DNA of 33,508 nucleotides from the NCBI GenBank assembly GCA_903823115.1, contig CAIJRN010000032.1, positions 1-33,508 of the forward strand, in the 5' to 3' direction. The translations under genes and the position numbers were made by a program. The notes under the pieces are model-generated. The model searched no databases and had not been told where the DNA came from. It saw nothing but the letters and a program-made list of their open reading frames with translations. The stretch is from an uncultured cyanobacterium (lineage in GTDB: Bacteria > Cyanobacteriota > Cyanobacteriia > PCC-6307 > Cyanobiaceae). Positions 26,705 through 33,508 of this stretch are shown one piece after another (the stretch's first letter is position 1; every line of letters starts with the position of its first letter).

Positions 26705-27415
26705 GTGTCGGCCCTCCAGGCACCATCTGCGATGACGGCTTCAGATTCCAGGGCGGAGCATCAGCCGACCTCCAGAGGTCTGGCTCCGTCAGAACGGGCT
26801 CTGGTTCTGGTGGGTTTCGGACTGGCTGGGCCTGTGGCAGCCGGGGGATTGCCGCCCCTTCAGGCGGTGGCGCAACGGCTGGCCACGCTGCTCGCGGTGC
26901 CGACACAGCGCCTGAGCCCGTTGTCTGATCCCAACGCCGCCCTGACGGCCTTGCGGGCTGCTGCGGATGGCAAGGCCGCAGACGGCGAGACCGCAGACGG
27001 CGAGGTGGCTGCCATCGAGGTCTTGGCCGCTGCTCCTCGCGGGTCAAATGGCCCTGGCGGGCTGGTGGCGCTGGAGATGGATCCCGGCCTGGCGCTGCCG
27101 GTCGGGGGCAGCTGGGTCGAGGCGCTGGGAGCCTGGCGTCAGCCCTGTGTGCTGGTGATCGGCGCTGACCAGCTGGCCTGTGGCTGGCCGGCCGCCGGAA
27201 CAGCCTTGCTGCAGCGCTGGGGGGTGCCGCTGCTGGGGTTGGTGCAATGGGGTGGTGCCTGGGATCGGGCGGCGCGGCGCGGCGATGGTTTGCCCTGGCT
27301 GGGGATCGCCGCTGGGGTTGGCCGCGGCGGCGATGGCGGTGATGGCGGGGCTGAACCGGAGGCGGCCCTGGCGGCGGTGCTGGCCCTGCGCTGGCAGCTC
27401 CTCGATCTGGGCTGA
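26705..27415 (+). CDS. Hypothetical protein with Ala/Gly-rich repeats
   Basis: A protein of 236 residues from the GTG at 26705, or 227 from the ATG at 26732, which is equally likely. It has ordered-looking blocks (ALVLVGFGLAGPVAAGGLPPL; PCVLVIGADQLACGW; GVPLLGLVQWGGAWDRAAR) separated by low-complexity AADGxxADGE and GRGGDGGDGG stretches. The first repeat is coded by 15-bp tandem units. No signal peptide or certain membrane span is present. I do not recognise the family. It is divergent from prs and converges with the LCP gene, 23 bases between stops. Confidence 0.65.
   Translation: MSALQAPSAMTASDSRAEHQPTSRGLAPSERALVLVGFGLAGPVAAGGLPPLQAVAQRLATLLAVPTQRLSPLSDPNAALTALRAAADGKAADGETADGEVAAIEVLAAAPRGSNGPGGLVALEMDPGLALPVGGSWVEALGAWRQPCVLVIGADQLACGWPAAGTALLQRWGVPLLGLVQWGGAWDRAARRGDGLPWLGIAAGVGRGGDGGDGGAEPEAALAAVLALRWQLLDLG
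26960..27004 (+). repeat. 15-bp tandem units inside the hypothetical gene
   Basis: GCCGCAGACGGCGAG and ACCGCAGACGGCGAG follow a more diverged first unit, GCTGCGGATGGCAAG. Together they code AADGK-AADGE-TADGE in phase with the gene. Confidence 0.85.
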
Positions 27416-27438
27416 GCTCCGTTGGTGGCTGGCCCGCT

Positions 27439-28494
27439 TCAGTTGTTGCTCCAGATCGGCTTGGTCGCGTCCTTGCTGAGCTGACGCAGTTTGCCGTGGC
27501 TGGGCTTGGCCGGATCCAGGGGCAGGCTGGCGAATTGGAGCGGACGATCGCTGTCCAGGCCGGCCGCCAGCAGGCTGAGGGCCTCCCGTGGGCTGAGGTT
27601 GGTGTCGACCTTGCTTTGCAGCCTCTGCAGCAGATAGTCCAAGCTGGCCAGTTGCTCCGGCTGGCGCAGGCGTTCATACAGCGCCGCTTCCACCGCTTGG
27701 TGGTCGAGGCGGCGGCCGGACTCACCCAGCCATTTTTCCTGAAAGCGCACCAGCTGCTCCACCTGGGCGCCGCCCAGGTCCTGCAGTCCACCCTGGAGGT
27801 CGATCTTCAGCTTCTGGGCTTTGTCCTGATACCGCATCGTGCGGGGCGGATCGATTTCCAGTCCGCCGATGCCGTTGATCAGATCCCGCAGGGCACCACG
27901 GGGCAGCACCAGGTAGCGGTCGGGTCGGGGCGGCTCCAGGCCGGTGAGTTCCCGCACGGCCCCGGCGGTCAGGGCCACCCCACCGCGCCGGTACAGCTCG
28001 CCCAGGGCGATCGGTTGGCTGCTGCCCGGGATGGTCACCGCCAGTTCCCTGGGCAGGTTGAGCACCTGCAGCGGACCCTTGGGATCGACCCGGATCAACA
28101 GCAGGGCGTCGGCATTGGCCGGGCCTGCGGGTGCTGCTCCGTTGCTGGCATCGCCGAGCTGGTCGCTGTCGCTGCCGATCACCAGCAGGGTGATCGGTCG
28201 CCGGGGTTTTTCCGCCAGGCTGGCGGGGGTGAGATCGGCCTTGGGTTGAAGGGCCTTGTCCTGGGGATGCCAGATCACACCCAGGGCCGTGGTCCCCGCG
28301 AGTGCACCGAGCGCCACCAGGGTGCCGCTGATCATCTGGCTCATGGTCAGCTGCGGCAGCCTCAGCCGGGGCCGCTGGCGCTGGGATCTGGGCTGCTCGT
28401 CGCGGCCGCGCCGCTGGGAGTGCCGGGAGGCTGGCTGACCCTGGCCGGAGGGCTGAGACGATGGGGGGGATGGAGGATCCCGGCGAGCTGGCAT
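27439..28494 (-). CDS. LytR-CpsA-Psr (LCP) family protein
   Basis: A 351-residue protein from the ATG at 28494. A Pro/Gln/Arg-rich cytoplasmic N terminus is followed by one membrane span (about 53-75, MISGTLVALGALAGTTALGVIW) and an outer LCP domain starting with ITLLVIGSDS. The conserved acidic and arginine sites are in ADALLLIRVDP, VLNLPRELAVTIPG and RYLVLPRGALRDLINGIGGLEID. The family transfers polyprenyl-linked glycopolymers to peptidoglycan. The frame is open to 28614, but those 40 residues run into the bciB promoter side and look non-coding. The gap 28495-28617 must hold both divergent promoters. Confidence 0.9.
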   Translation of the reverse strand: MPARRDPPSPPSSQPSGQGQPASRHSQRRGRDEQPRSQRQRPRLRLPQLTMSQMISGTLVALGALAGTTALGVIWHPQDKALQPKADLTPASLAEKPRRPITLLVIGSDSDQLGDASNGAAPAGPANADALLLIRVDPKGPLQVLNLPRELAVTIPGSSQPIALGELYRRGGVALTAGAVRELTGLEPPRPDRYLVLPRGALRDLINGIGGLEIDPPRTMRYQDKAQKLKIDLQGGLQDLGGAQVEQLVRFQEKWLGESGRRLDHQAVEAALYERLRQPEQLASLDYLLQRLQSKVDTNLSPREALSLLAAGLDSDRPLQFASLPLDPAKPSHGKLRQLSKDATKPIWSNN

Positions 28495-28617
28495 CGGGCC
28501 GTTGAAGAGGCGGATGTCAACCCACTCTCGCCCACTTGCGCCCGAGGGACGATTGCAGCCGGCTCGGGCGGGGATGGTGACCGATAGCTTGAGCGGCAGG
28601 AACCAGCCCCGCATCGC

Positions 28618-29898
28618 TTGACTGCCGCCCAGCCCGCGAGCCCAGCCAACCCCCCTCAGGGCGCTCCAGGGGTCGATCCCGAGCCACTGCCGCTGCGCTC
28701 AGGCGAGCGGCTCGCCCCCCATGACCGGGCCCGGCCGCTGGCACCTGGCAGCGTCTACCCCGCCAGGGATCTCTGTAGCCAGTGCGGGCTCTGTGACAGC
28801 CGCTGGGTGGCCTACGTGCGTGGTGCCTGCGCTTTTCTGGAGCAGCGTTTCGAGCTGATGGAGCAGCGGGCCCACGGCCGCAGCCGTGACCTTGACAACG
28901 AAGACGAGCTCTATTTCGGGGTGCAGCAGCGCATGCTCAGCGCCCGCCTGCAAGCGCCGATTCCCGGGGCCCAGTGGACGGGCATCGTCTCGCGCATCGG
29001 CGTGCGGGCCCTGGAAACCGGCCTGGTCGATGCCGTGCTCTGCGTGCAGCAGAGCGAGGAGGATCGCTTCACTCCCGTGCCCGTTCTGGCGCGAACACCC
29101 GAGCAGGTGCTGGCCGCCCGCGTCAACAAGCCCACCCTCAGCCCGAATCTGAAGGTGCTCGAGCAATTGCCTGGCAGTGGTATCCGGCGGCTGCTGGTGA
29201 TCGGTGTGGGTTGCCAGATCCAGGCGCTGCGGGCGGTGCAGGACAGCCTGCCGCTGGACAAGCTGTATGTGCTTGGCCTGCCCTGTGTGGATAACGTCTC
29301 CCGCCAGGGCCTGCAGACTTTTCTCGAGAGTGCCAGTGATTCGCCGGCCACGGTGGTGCACTACGAGTTCATGCAGGACTTCCGCATCCACTTCCGTCAT
29401 CAGGACGGCCACGAAGAGACCGTGCCCTTCTTCGGTCTCGACACCCCGAAACTGAAGGATGTGTTCGCCCCCAGTTGTCTGAGCTGCTTTGACTACACCA
29501 ACGCCGGTGCCGATCTGGTCGTGGGCTACATGGGTGCCGGCTTCGGTCGCCAGTGGATCACGGTGCGCAATGACACCGGTGCCGAGCTGCTCGCCCTGGT
29601 GGAAGACGAACTCGAAGTGGCGCCGGTGACCAGCAGCGGCAACCGGCGCCAGGCGGTGCAGCAGGGCATCGAGGCCTATGACAAGGCCCTGCGCCTGCCG
29701 ATGTGGCTGGCGGAAATGGTGGGCTGGCTGGTGCAACGGGTGGGCCCCAAGGGCCTGGAGTACGGGCGCTTCTCAATCGATTCCCACTTCACCCGTAATG
29801 CGCTGTGGGTGCGCCGCCACCACCCCGCCATGGCGGAGCGCCACATCCCTGCCTTTGCCCGCCGGATCATCAGCCGTTATCGGCTGCCCGCCTCATGA
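28618..29898 (+). CDS. bciB: Divinyl chlorophyllide/protochlorophyllide 8-vinyl reductase
   Basis: A 426-residue ferredoxin-dependent iron-sulfur flavoprotein of the F420-hydrogenase-beta family. In cyanobacteria (slr1923 type) it reduces the 8-vinyl group during chlorophyll synthesis. CSQCGLC (Cys53, 56, 59) binds an Fe-S cluster. TGIVSRIGVRALETGLVDAV, VGCQIQALRAVQ, YVLGLPCVDNVSR and SCLSCFDYTNAGADLVVGYMG (the second cysteine cluster, around residue 288) follow the family order. The start is a TTG at 28618 with about 45 non-conserved residues first. The stop overlaps the ATG of malQ by four bases, so the two are coupled. A related enzyme of the family reduces 7-hydroxymethyl chlorophyll a, but the cyanobacterial setting favours BciB. 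Confidence 0.9.
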   Translation: MTAAQPASPANPPQGAPGVDPEPLPLRSGERLAPHDRARPLAPGSVYPARDLCSQCGLCDSRWVAYVRGACAFLEQRFELMEQRAHGRSRDLDNEDELYFGVQQRMLSARLQAPIPGAQWTGIVSRIGVRALETGLVDAVLCVQQSEEDRFTPVPVLARTPEQVLAARVNKPTLSPNLKVLEQLPGSGIRRLLVIGVGCQIQALRAVQDSLPLDKLYVLGLPCVDNVSRQGLQTFLESASDSPATVVHYEFMQDFRIHFRHQDGHEETVPFFGLDTPKLKDVFAPSCLSCFDYTNAGADLVVGYMGAGFGRQWITVRNDTGAELLALVEDELEVAPVTSSGNRRQAVQQGIEAYDKALRLPMWLAEMVGWLVQRVGPKGLEYGRFSIDSHFTRNALWVRRHHPAMAERHIPAFARRIISRYRLPAS

Positions 29899-31424
29899 GC
29901 GGCTCCGACCGCAGTTGCGGCGTGCTGCTGCACCTCACCTCCCTTCCCGGCACGGCGGCCTGCGGCAGCTTCGGCGCCGCCGCCCGCGACTGGATCGATC
30001 TGCTGGTGCGTCAGGGCGTGGGGGTGTGGCAGCTGCTGCCCCTGGCCCCCACCGATGGCACCGGCTCCCCCTACAGCTCACCCAGCGGTTCGGCTCTCAA
30101 TCCCTGGTTGATCGATGCCGATGACCTGCTGGCCGACGGCCTGATCAGCGCTGCCGATCACCGGATGCTGCCGGGTGGTGGTTTCGATCGCCTGGACCCG
30201 GCGACGGCCTCCGCAAGGGCGGCGGCGGTGGCGGTGTCGCTCGGGCGTCATTGGAGCGAACAGCCCCTGGAGCGCCAGCAGGCCTTTGCACGCTGGCGGC
30301 GCTCCCAGGCCTTCTGGCTGGAGGATCACTGCTGCTTCATGGTGCTGCGCCGTCTGCAGCAGGGCAGGCCCTGGTGGGAGTGGCCCGGCCCCCTGGCCCA
30401 GCGCCAGGGCCGGGCCCTGCGTCAGCTGGCGGCCGAGCACGGGGAGGAATTGCTGGATGAGGCCCTGCTGCAATGGCAGCTGCGCCAGCAGTGGGCCCAG
30501 CTGCAGCGGCGGGCGCGGGCCGGAGGCCTGAGGCTGCTGGGTGATCTGCCCTTCTATGTGGCCCACGACAGCGTTGATGTCTGGTGCCGGCGCCAGCTCT
30601 TCTCCCTGGGTCTCGACGGCCAGCTGCTCCAACAGAGTGGCGTGCCCCCCGATTACTTCGCCGCCACCGGCCAGCTCTGGGGAACCCCTGTCTACCGCTG
30701 GTGGCGCCATCGGCTCAGCGGCTTCCGCTGGTGGTTGAAGCGACTGGAGTTGCAGCTGGAGCTCTTTGATCTGCTGCGGCTTGATCATTTCCGGGCTCTG
30801 GACTCCTACTGGAGCGTGCCGGGTGCCGATGGCACGGCGGAGCACGGCCGCTGGTGTCCGTCGCCGGGCTCGGCCCTGTTGGCCAGGCTCCAGCGGCGCT
30901 GCCGGCGCCAGGGCCGCCTGCTGCCCGATGGCCGCCTGCCGTTGATCGCTGAGGATCTGGGCGTGATCACACCAGGGGTGGAGCATCTGCGGGATCACTT
31001 CCTGCTTCCGGGCATGAAGATCCTGCATTTCGCCTTCGATGGCAATGAGGACAACGCCTATCTGCCCGCCAACTACCAAGGCGAGCGCTGGGTCGTCTAC
31101 ACCGGCACCCACGACAATGCCACCACCGAGGGCTGGTGGCAGAGCCTCAACGAGGAGGCTCGCGGCCGCATCGGCAGCTTGGTGGGCCATCCGGTGACCT
31201 CCCCCAGCTGGCAGCTGCTGGAACTGGCGCTGGCCTCCAGGGCCGAGCTGGCAGTGGTGCCCCTGCAGGATCTGCTGCATCTCGATGACCGGGCTCGCTT
31301 CAACACCCCCGGCACGCTGGCGGGTAACTGGAGCTGGCGGTTGCTGGGCCCGATCTCAGAGCTGGAAGGGGCAGTCCACGGCTATGGCGCCATGGCCGGC
31401 CGCTATGGCCGTGGCGTCGGGTAA
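29895..31424 (+). CDS. malQ: 4-alpha-glucanotransferase
   Basis: A 509-residue GH77 enzyme (disproportionating enzyme) that transfers alpha-1,4-glucan segments, working in glycogen breakdown and maltodextrin recycling. GVLLHLTSLPG is the N-terminal signature, and ADLL and LLGDLPFYVAHDSVDVW follow. LLRLDHFRALDSYW carries the nucleophile Asp, LIAEDLGVITPGV the acid/base Glu, and YTGTHDNATTEGWW the third carboxylate. The frame is open upstream inside bciB, but the ATG at 29895, in an ATGA overlap, gives the family's N terminus. Its end overlaps the converging RodZ-like gene by 22 bases. Coupling a chlorophyll gene to a glycogen gene has no obvious functional logic. Confidence 0.96.
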   Translation: MSGSDRSCGVLLHLTSLPGTAACGSFGAAARDWIDLLVRQGVGVWQLLPLAPTDGTGSPYSSPSGSALNPWLIDADDLLADGLISAADHRMLPGGGFDRLDPATASARAAAVAVSLGRHWSEQPLERQQAFARWRRSQAFWLEDHCCFMVLRRLQQGRPWWEWPGPLAQRQGRALRQLAAEHGEELLDEALLQWQLRQQWAQLQRRARAGGLRLLGDLPFYVAHDSVDVWCRRQLFSLGLDGQLLQQSGVPPDYFAATGQLWGTPVYRWWRHRLSGFRWWLKRLELQLELFDLLRLDHFRALDSYWSVPGADGTAEHGRWCPSPGSALLARLQRRCRRQGRLLPDGRLPLIAEDLGVITPGVEHLRDHFLLPGMKILHFAFDGNEDNAYLPANYQGERWVVYTGTHDNATTEGWWQSLNEEARGRIGSLVGHPVTSPSWQLLELALASRAELAVVPLQDLLHLDDRARFNTPGTLAGNWSWRLLGPISELEGAVHGYGAMAGRYGRGVG

Positions 31425-32356
31425 CGGAAGCTGCCCGACCCGTTCTGCGCCTTGGCGGCGGGCAGGGGCCGGCCGTTCCAGCGCACCGCAGTCGCGTTGG
31501 TCGGGGCTGGCTCCAGTCGCAATTGGAAGGGCGGCAACACCGGCAGGCTGAGGGCACCGCTGACCTGAGTGAGGTTGGTGGTGCCGCTGCGCTCACTGTG
31601 GAGTTCCACCCGGCTGGGGGCGCTCAGCTCCAGGTTCAATCGGCCCAGGGAGAGGTCAGATTCAGGACCCTGACTCTCCTGGCGCAGGCGGCCCAGGGCC
31701 TGGCCCCGGGAGGCCCGTTTCAGCGGAGCCAGATCGGGGTAGGCCGTCAGCAGGCTGCCCTCCTGGCGGGGTTGGCTGTCACGGCTGGCCTCGAGGGGGG
31801 CGATCGGTGTGGTGCTGAGCAGGCCCTGGCGGGCGAGCTGCCGTTGCTGCAGGTTGAGGGCGTAGATCAGGCCCAGGGTCACCAGGCCGTAGAGCAAGGT
31901 GCCCTGCCAGGTGGTGAAGACATCGATGGAGCCCGGCGTGAAGCGCAGCAGCAGGCTTTCCGGCTTGTGGCCCGGCAGGTTGATCGCCCGCGCTGACGGC
32001 AGGGCCCCGATCAGGCTGTCGGGGGCCAGCTCCAGGCGATGTTCCAGCAGGGGCAGCATCGTGCGCAGGTAGGCCGGCTCCGGCAACCGCTCGCGCCAGC
32101 CGCGCTCCAGGGCCTCCAGCACCGGCGTGCTGATGCGGGTTTCCATGGCCAGCTGACGCAGCCCCAGGCCCCTGCTCTCCCGCGCCTGGCGCAACAGCAG
32201 ACCGGCGTTCTGGAGGGGATCCTGGGCCAGGGACGGCTGCCCTCCGACCTTGGCAGGGGAGCGGTGGCGCAGGGCCTGGCGCAGGCGCTGCAACAGGCGT
32301 GGTCTGGGCAGCTGGGATGCTGCTGCAGGCAGGGGCAAGGTAGGGGGAGCAGGCAC
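31403..32356 (-). CDS. RodZ-like helix-turn-helix membrane protein
   Basis: A 317-residue protein from the GTG at 32356, two bases after the pseudouridine synthase stop. An HTH_25-type domain lies at about 51-112 (GLLLRQARESRGLGLRQLAMETRI, then VLEALERGW and PAYLRTMLPLL), as in RodZ. One membrane span (about 150-168, GTLLYGLVTLGLIYALN) and a C-terminal outer part with the DUF4115-like beta pattern (ELSAPSRVELHSERSG, LPPFQLRLEPAPTNATAVRWNGRPL) complete the RodZ architecture. RodZ links MreB to the elongation machinery; the cyanobacterial role is less studied. The frame upstream of 32356 is a shadow of the synthase gene. Confidence 0.85.
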   Translation of the reverse strand: MPAPPTLPLPAAASQLPRPRLLQRLRQALRHRSPAKVGGQPSLAQDPLQNAGLLLRQARESRGLGLRQLAMETRISTPVLEALERGWRERLPEPAYLRTMLPLLEHRLELAPDSLIGALPSARAINLPGHKPESLLLRFTPGSIDVFTTWQGTLLYGLVTLGLIYALNLQQRQLARQGLLSTTPIAPLEASRDSQPRQEGSLLTAYPDLAPLKRASRGQALGRLRQESQGPESDLSLGRLNLELSAPSRVELHSERSGTTNLTQVSGALSLPVLPPFQLRLEPAPTNATAVRWNGRPLPAAKAQNGSGSFRYPTPRP

Positions 32357-32358
32357 GC

Positions 32359-33111
32359 TCAGGAGCGGTGGACCCGCCCGATGTCGGGAGCGTTGCCATC
32401 TTCGTGGACGAGCTCGCCGGCCTGCAGCCGCCGCCAGCGCCCTTCCGGCAGGTCCGCCAGGGCCAGGGGGCCAATGGCGATCCGTTGCAGATCCAGGACC
32501 GGGTGGCCCAGCAGGCCGGCGGTGCGCCGGATCTGGCGATTGCGACCCTCCCGCAGCACCAGCTCCAGCAGCGTGGCGTCGCCGTCGTGCTCCAGCACGG
32601 ACAGTTGCACCGATTGACTGGCTTCGCCATCGAGGGGCACGCCGGCGCGCCACTGGTCCAGCACCGGCCGCTCCGGCCGGCCCCGCACCCAGGTTCGGTA
32701 GGTGCGGCTGTGGCCGTAGCGGGGATGGGTCAGCCGCAGGGTCAGGTCGCCGTCGTTGCTGAGCAGCAGGGCGCCGCGGCTGTCGGCATCCAGCCGGCCC
32801 ACCGGGTGCAACCCCAGGCCCCGGCGCAGTTCGGCGGGCAGCAGATCGATGACCGTGGTGCGGCCGTGGGGGTCATGGCAGGTGCTCAGCACCCCCAGCG
32901 GCTTGTTGAGCAGCAGGGTGAGCGCGGCGGCAGGGGGGGCGAGCGGCCGGCCATCGATTTCGATGCGGTCCGCGCTCAGATCGGCCTGATCGCCCAGGTT
33001 GACCGGCAGGCCGTTGACCCGCACCCGCCCCTGGCGCAGCAGCTCCTCGCCGCGACGCCTGGAGCAGAACCCCGCAGCGGCCATCAATTTCTGCAGGCGC
33101 TCCCTGGCCAT
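32359..33111 (-). CDS. rluB: rRNA pseudouridine synthase (RsuA/RluB family)
   Basis: A 250-residue enzyme that isomerises uridine to pseudouridine in rRNA. An N-terminal S4 RNA-binding domain (RLQKLMAAAGFCSRRRGEELLRQGRVRVNG) precedes the synthase domain. LLLNKPLGVLSTCHD opens it, the catalytic aspartate is Asp108 in VGRLDADSRGALLLSNDG, and LREGRNRQIRRTAGLLGHPVLDL is the closing motif. RsuA, RluB, RluE and RluF are hard to tell apart by sequence; cyanobacteria usually have one RluB-like member, so the symbol is provisional. It heads the transcript with the RodZ-like gene and is divergent from the sigma factor. Confidence 0.92.
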   Translation of the reverse strand: MARERLQKLMAAAGFCSRRRGEELLRQGRVRVNGLPVNLGDQADLSADRIEIDGRPLAPPAAALTLLLNKPLGVLSTCHDPHGRTTVIDLLPAELRRGLGLHPVGRLDADSRGALLLSNDGDLTLRLTHPRYGHSRTYRTWVRGRPERPVLDQWRAGVPLDGEASQSVQLSVLEHDGDATLLELVLREGRNRQIRRTAGLLGHPVLDLQRIAIGPLALADLPEGRWRRLQAGELVHEDGNAPDIGRVHRS

Positions 33112-33279
33112 CGCCTTCAGGCATGGTGCCGCCCCATTCTCTCGCTCAGGCAGCCCGTCAGCCGCTCAGGGCTGCCGAAGCCCGGGCCGACTGGCTGCTC
33201 CGAGACGCGTCGGCAGGACGTCCAAGGCCAGGGCGGCTGCACGGGGGCGGAACCAGCCCGTCAAATCATGGTACCTTTG

Positions 33280-33297
33280 CGAAACATTATGGTTTCG
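33280..33297. promoter_or_regulatory. Inverted repeat before the sigma factor gene
   Basis: CGAAAC and GTTTCG are separated by six bases (ATTATG), 12 bases before the sigma ATG, in an AT-rich patch. It could be an operator or an mRNA hairpin at the ribosome site. CATTAT inside it may be part of a -10 region. No clear -35 box is seen. Confidence 0.45.
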
Positions 33298-33309
33298 TAA
33301 CTCGGAACG

Positions 33310-33508
33310 ATGCCTTCGATCCCCATCGCCGCATCCGCTTCGGCCCTGGCTCCCACCACCGATCTGCTGCGTTCCTACCTGCGGGACATCGGCCGGGTGC
33401 CGCTGCTCAGCCATGAGCAGGAGATCACCCTGGGCCGGCAGGTGCAGGAGCTGATGCAGCTCGATGAGCTGCGCGAGGAGTTGAAGCTGCGGGCCGGCGG
33501 TGAGGAGC
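33310..33508 (+). CDS. Group 2 sigma-70 family RNA polymerase sigma factor (N-terminal part)
   Basis: The first 66 codons of a sigma factor cut by the window end. After about 16 leader residues, DLLRSYLRDIGRVPLLSHEQEITLG is a classic region 1.2 of cyanobacterial primary-like sigma factors (the SigB/C/D/E type). The lack of a long region 1.1 and the short leader favour group 2 over the essential SigA. Which paralogue it is cannot be decided without regions 2 to 4. The ATG at 33310 is clear. The gap of about 200 bases to the pseudouridine synthase (33112-33309) is divergent and holds the inverted repeat. Confidence 0.85.
   Translation, partial: MPSIPIAASASALAPTTDLLRSYLRDIGRVPLLSHEQEITLGRQVQELMQLDELREELKLRAGGEE

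Overview
The window is ordinary, gene-dense chromosome of a GC-rich unicellular cyanobacterium, most likely a picocyanobacterium of the Cyanobium / Synechococcus group. The evidence is a clock kinase SasA with a KaiB-like sensor, a G6PDH/OpcA pair, a ferredoxin-NADP reductase with a phycobilisome-binding CpcD domain (so phycobilisomes are used, unlike Prochlorococcus), a cyanobacterial F420-hydrogenase-beta-type 8-vinyl reductase, a cobyrinate diamide synthase and very high GC at third positions. I see no rRNA, CRISPR array, insertion sequence, prophage or plasmid gene.

Layout. 1-4917 (minus): tRNA-Leu(CAG), a small conserved protein, a SpoU-type RNA methyltransferase, lpdA, trpC and a secreted sialidase-fold protein, packed with overlaps or gaps of a few bases. 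5127-9303 (plus): murA, tRNA-Leu(CAA), argD and folC. 9488-16978 (minus): a GAP/SfLAP-like membrane protein, a histidine phosphatase, an acylphosphatase, cobB/cbiA, opcA, zwf and petH, with a good terminator behind petH. 17176-17742 (plus): a START/polyketide-cyclase-like protein. 18188-19614 (minus): tRNA-Glu(TTC) with a terminator, then sasA. 19757-24064 (plus): a possible CpcS/CpeS-like protein, a small secreted protein, pepN and a small cysteine-rich secreted protein. 24070-26664 (minus): a GH10-like glycosidase and prs. 26705-27415 (plus): an unknown protein. 27439-28494 (minus): an LCP-family protein. 28618-31424 (plus): bciB and malQ. 31403-33111 (minus): a RodZ-like protein and a 23S-type pseudouridine synthase. 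33310 to the end (plus): the start of a group 2 sigma-70 factor.

Functionally, zwf and opcA (oxidative pentose phosphate), petH (NADPH supply and use), malQ (glycogen breakdown) and sasA (clock output) are the parts that run dark and light carbon and redox metabolism. Other genes cover the cell envelope (murA, LCP, RodZ), chlorophyll and corrinoid synthesis, and amino acid, folate and nucleotide synthesis.

I did not find a convincing new multi-gene system. The points most worth a second look are: a sharp GC and codon-use dip across the active-site part of pepN; a membrane-protein gene whose first transmembrane helix lacks any ATG, GTG or TTG start; a histidine phosphatase and acylphosphatase nested against cobB; in-phase 15-bp tandem repeats in two proteins; twin mini-hairpins between sasA and tRNA-Glu; and an inverted repeat before the sigma gene.
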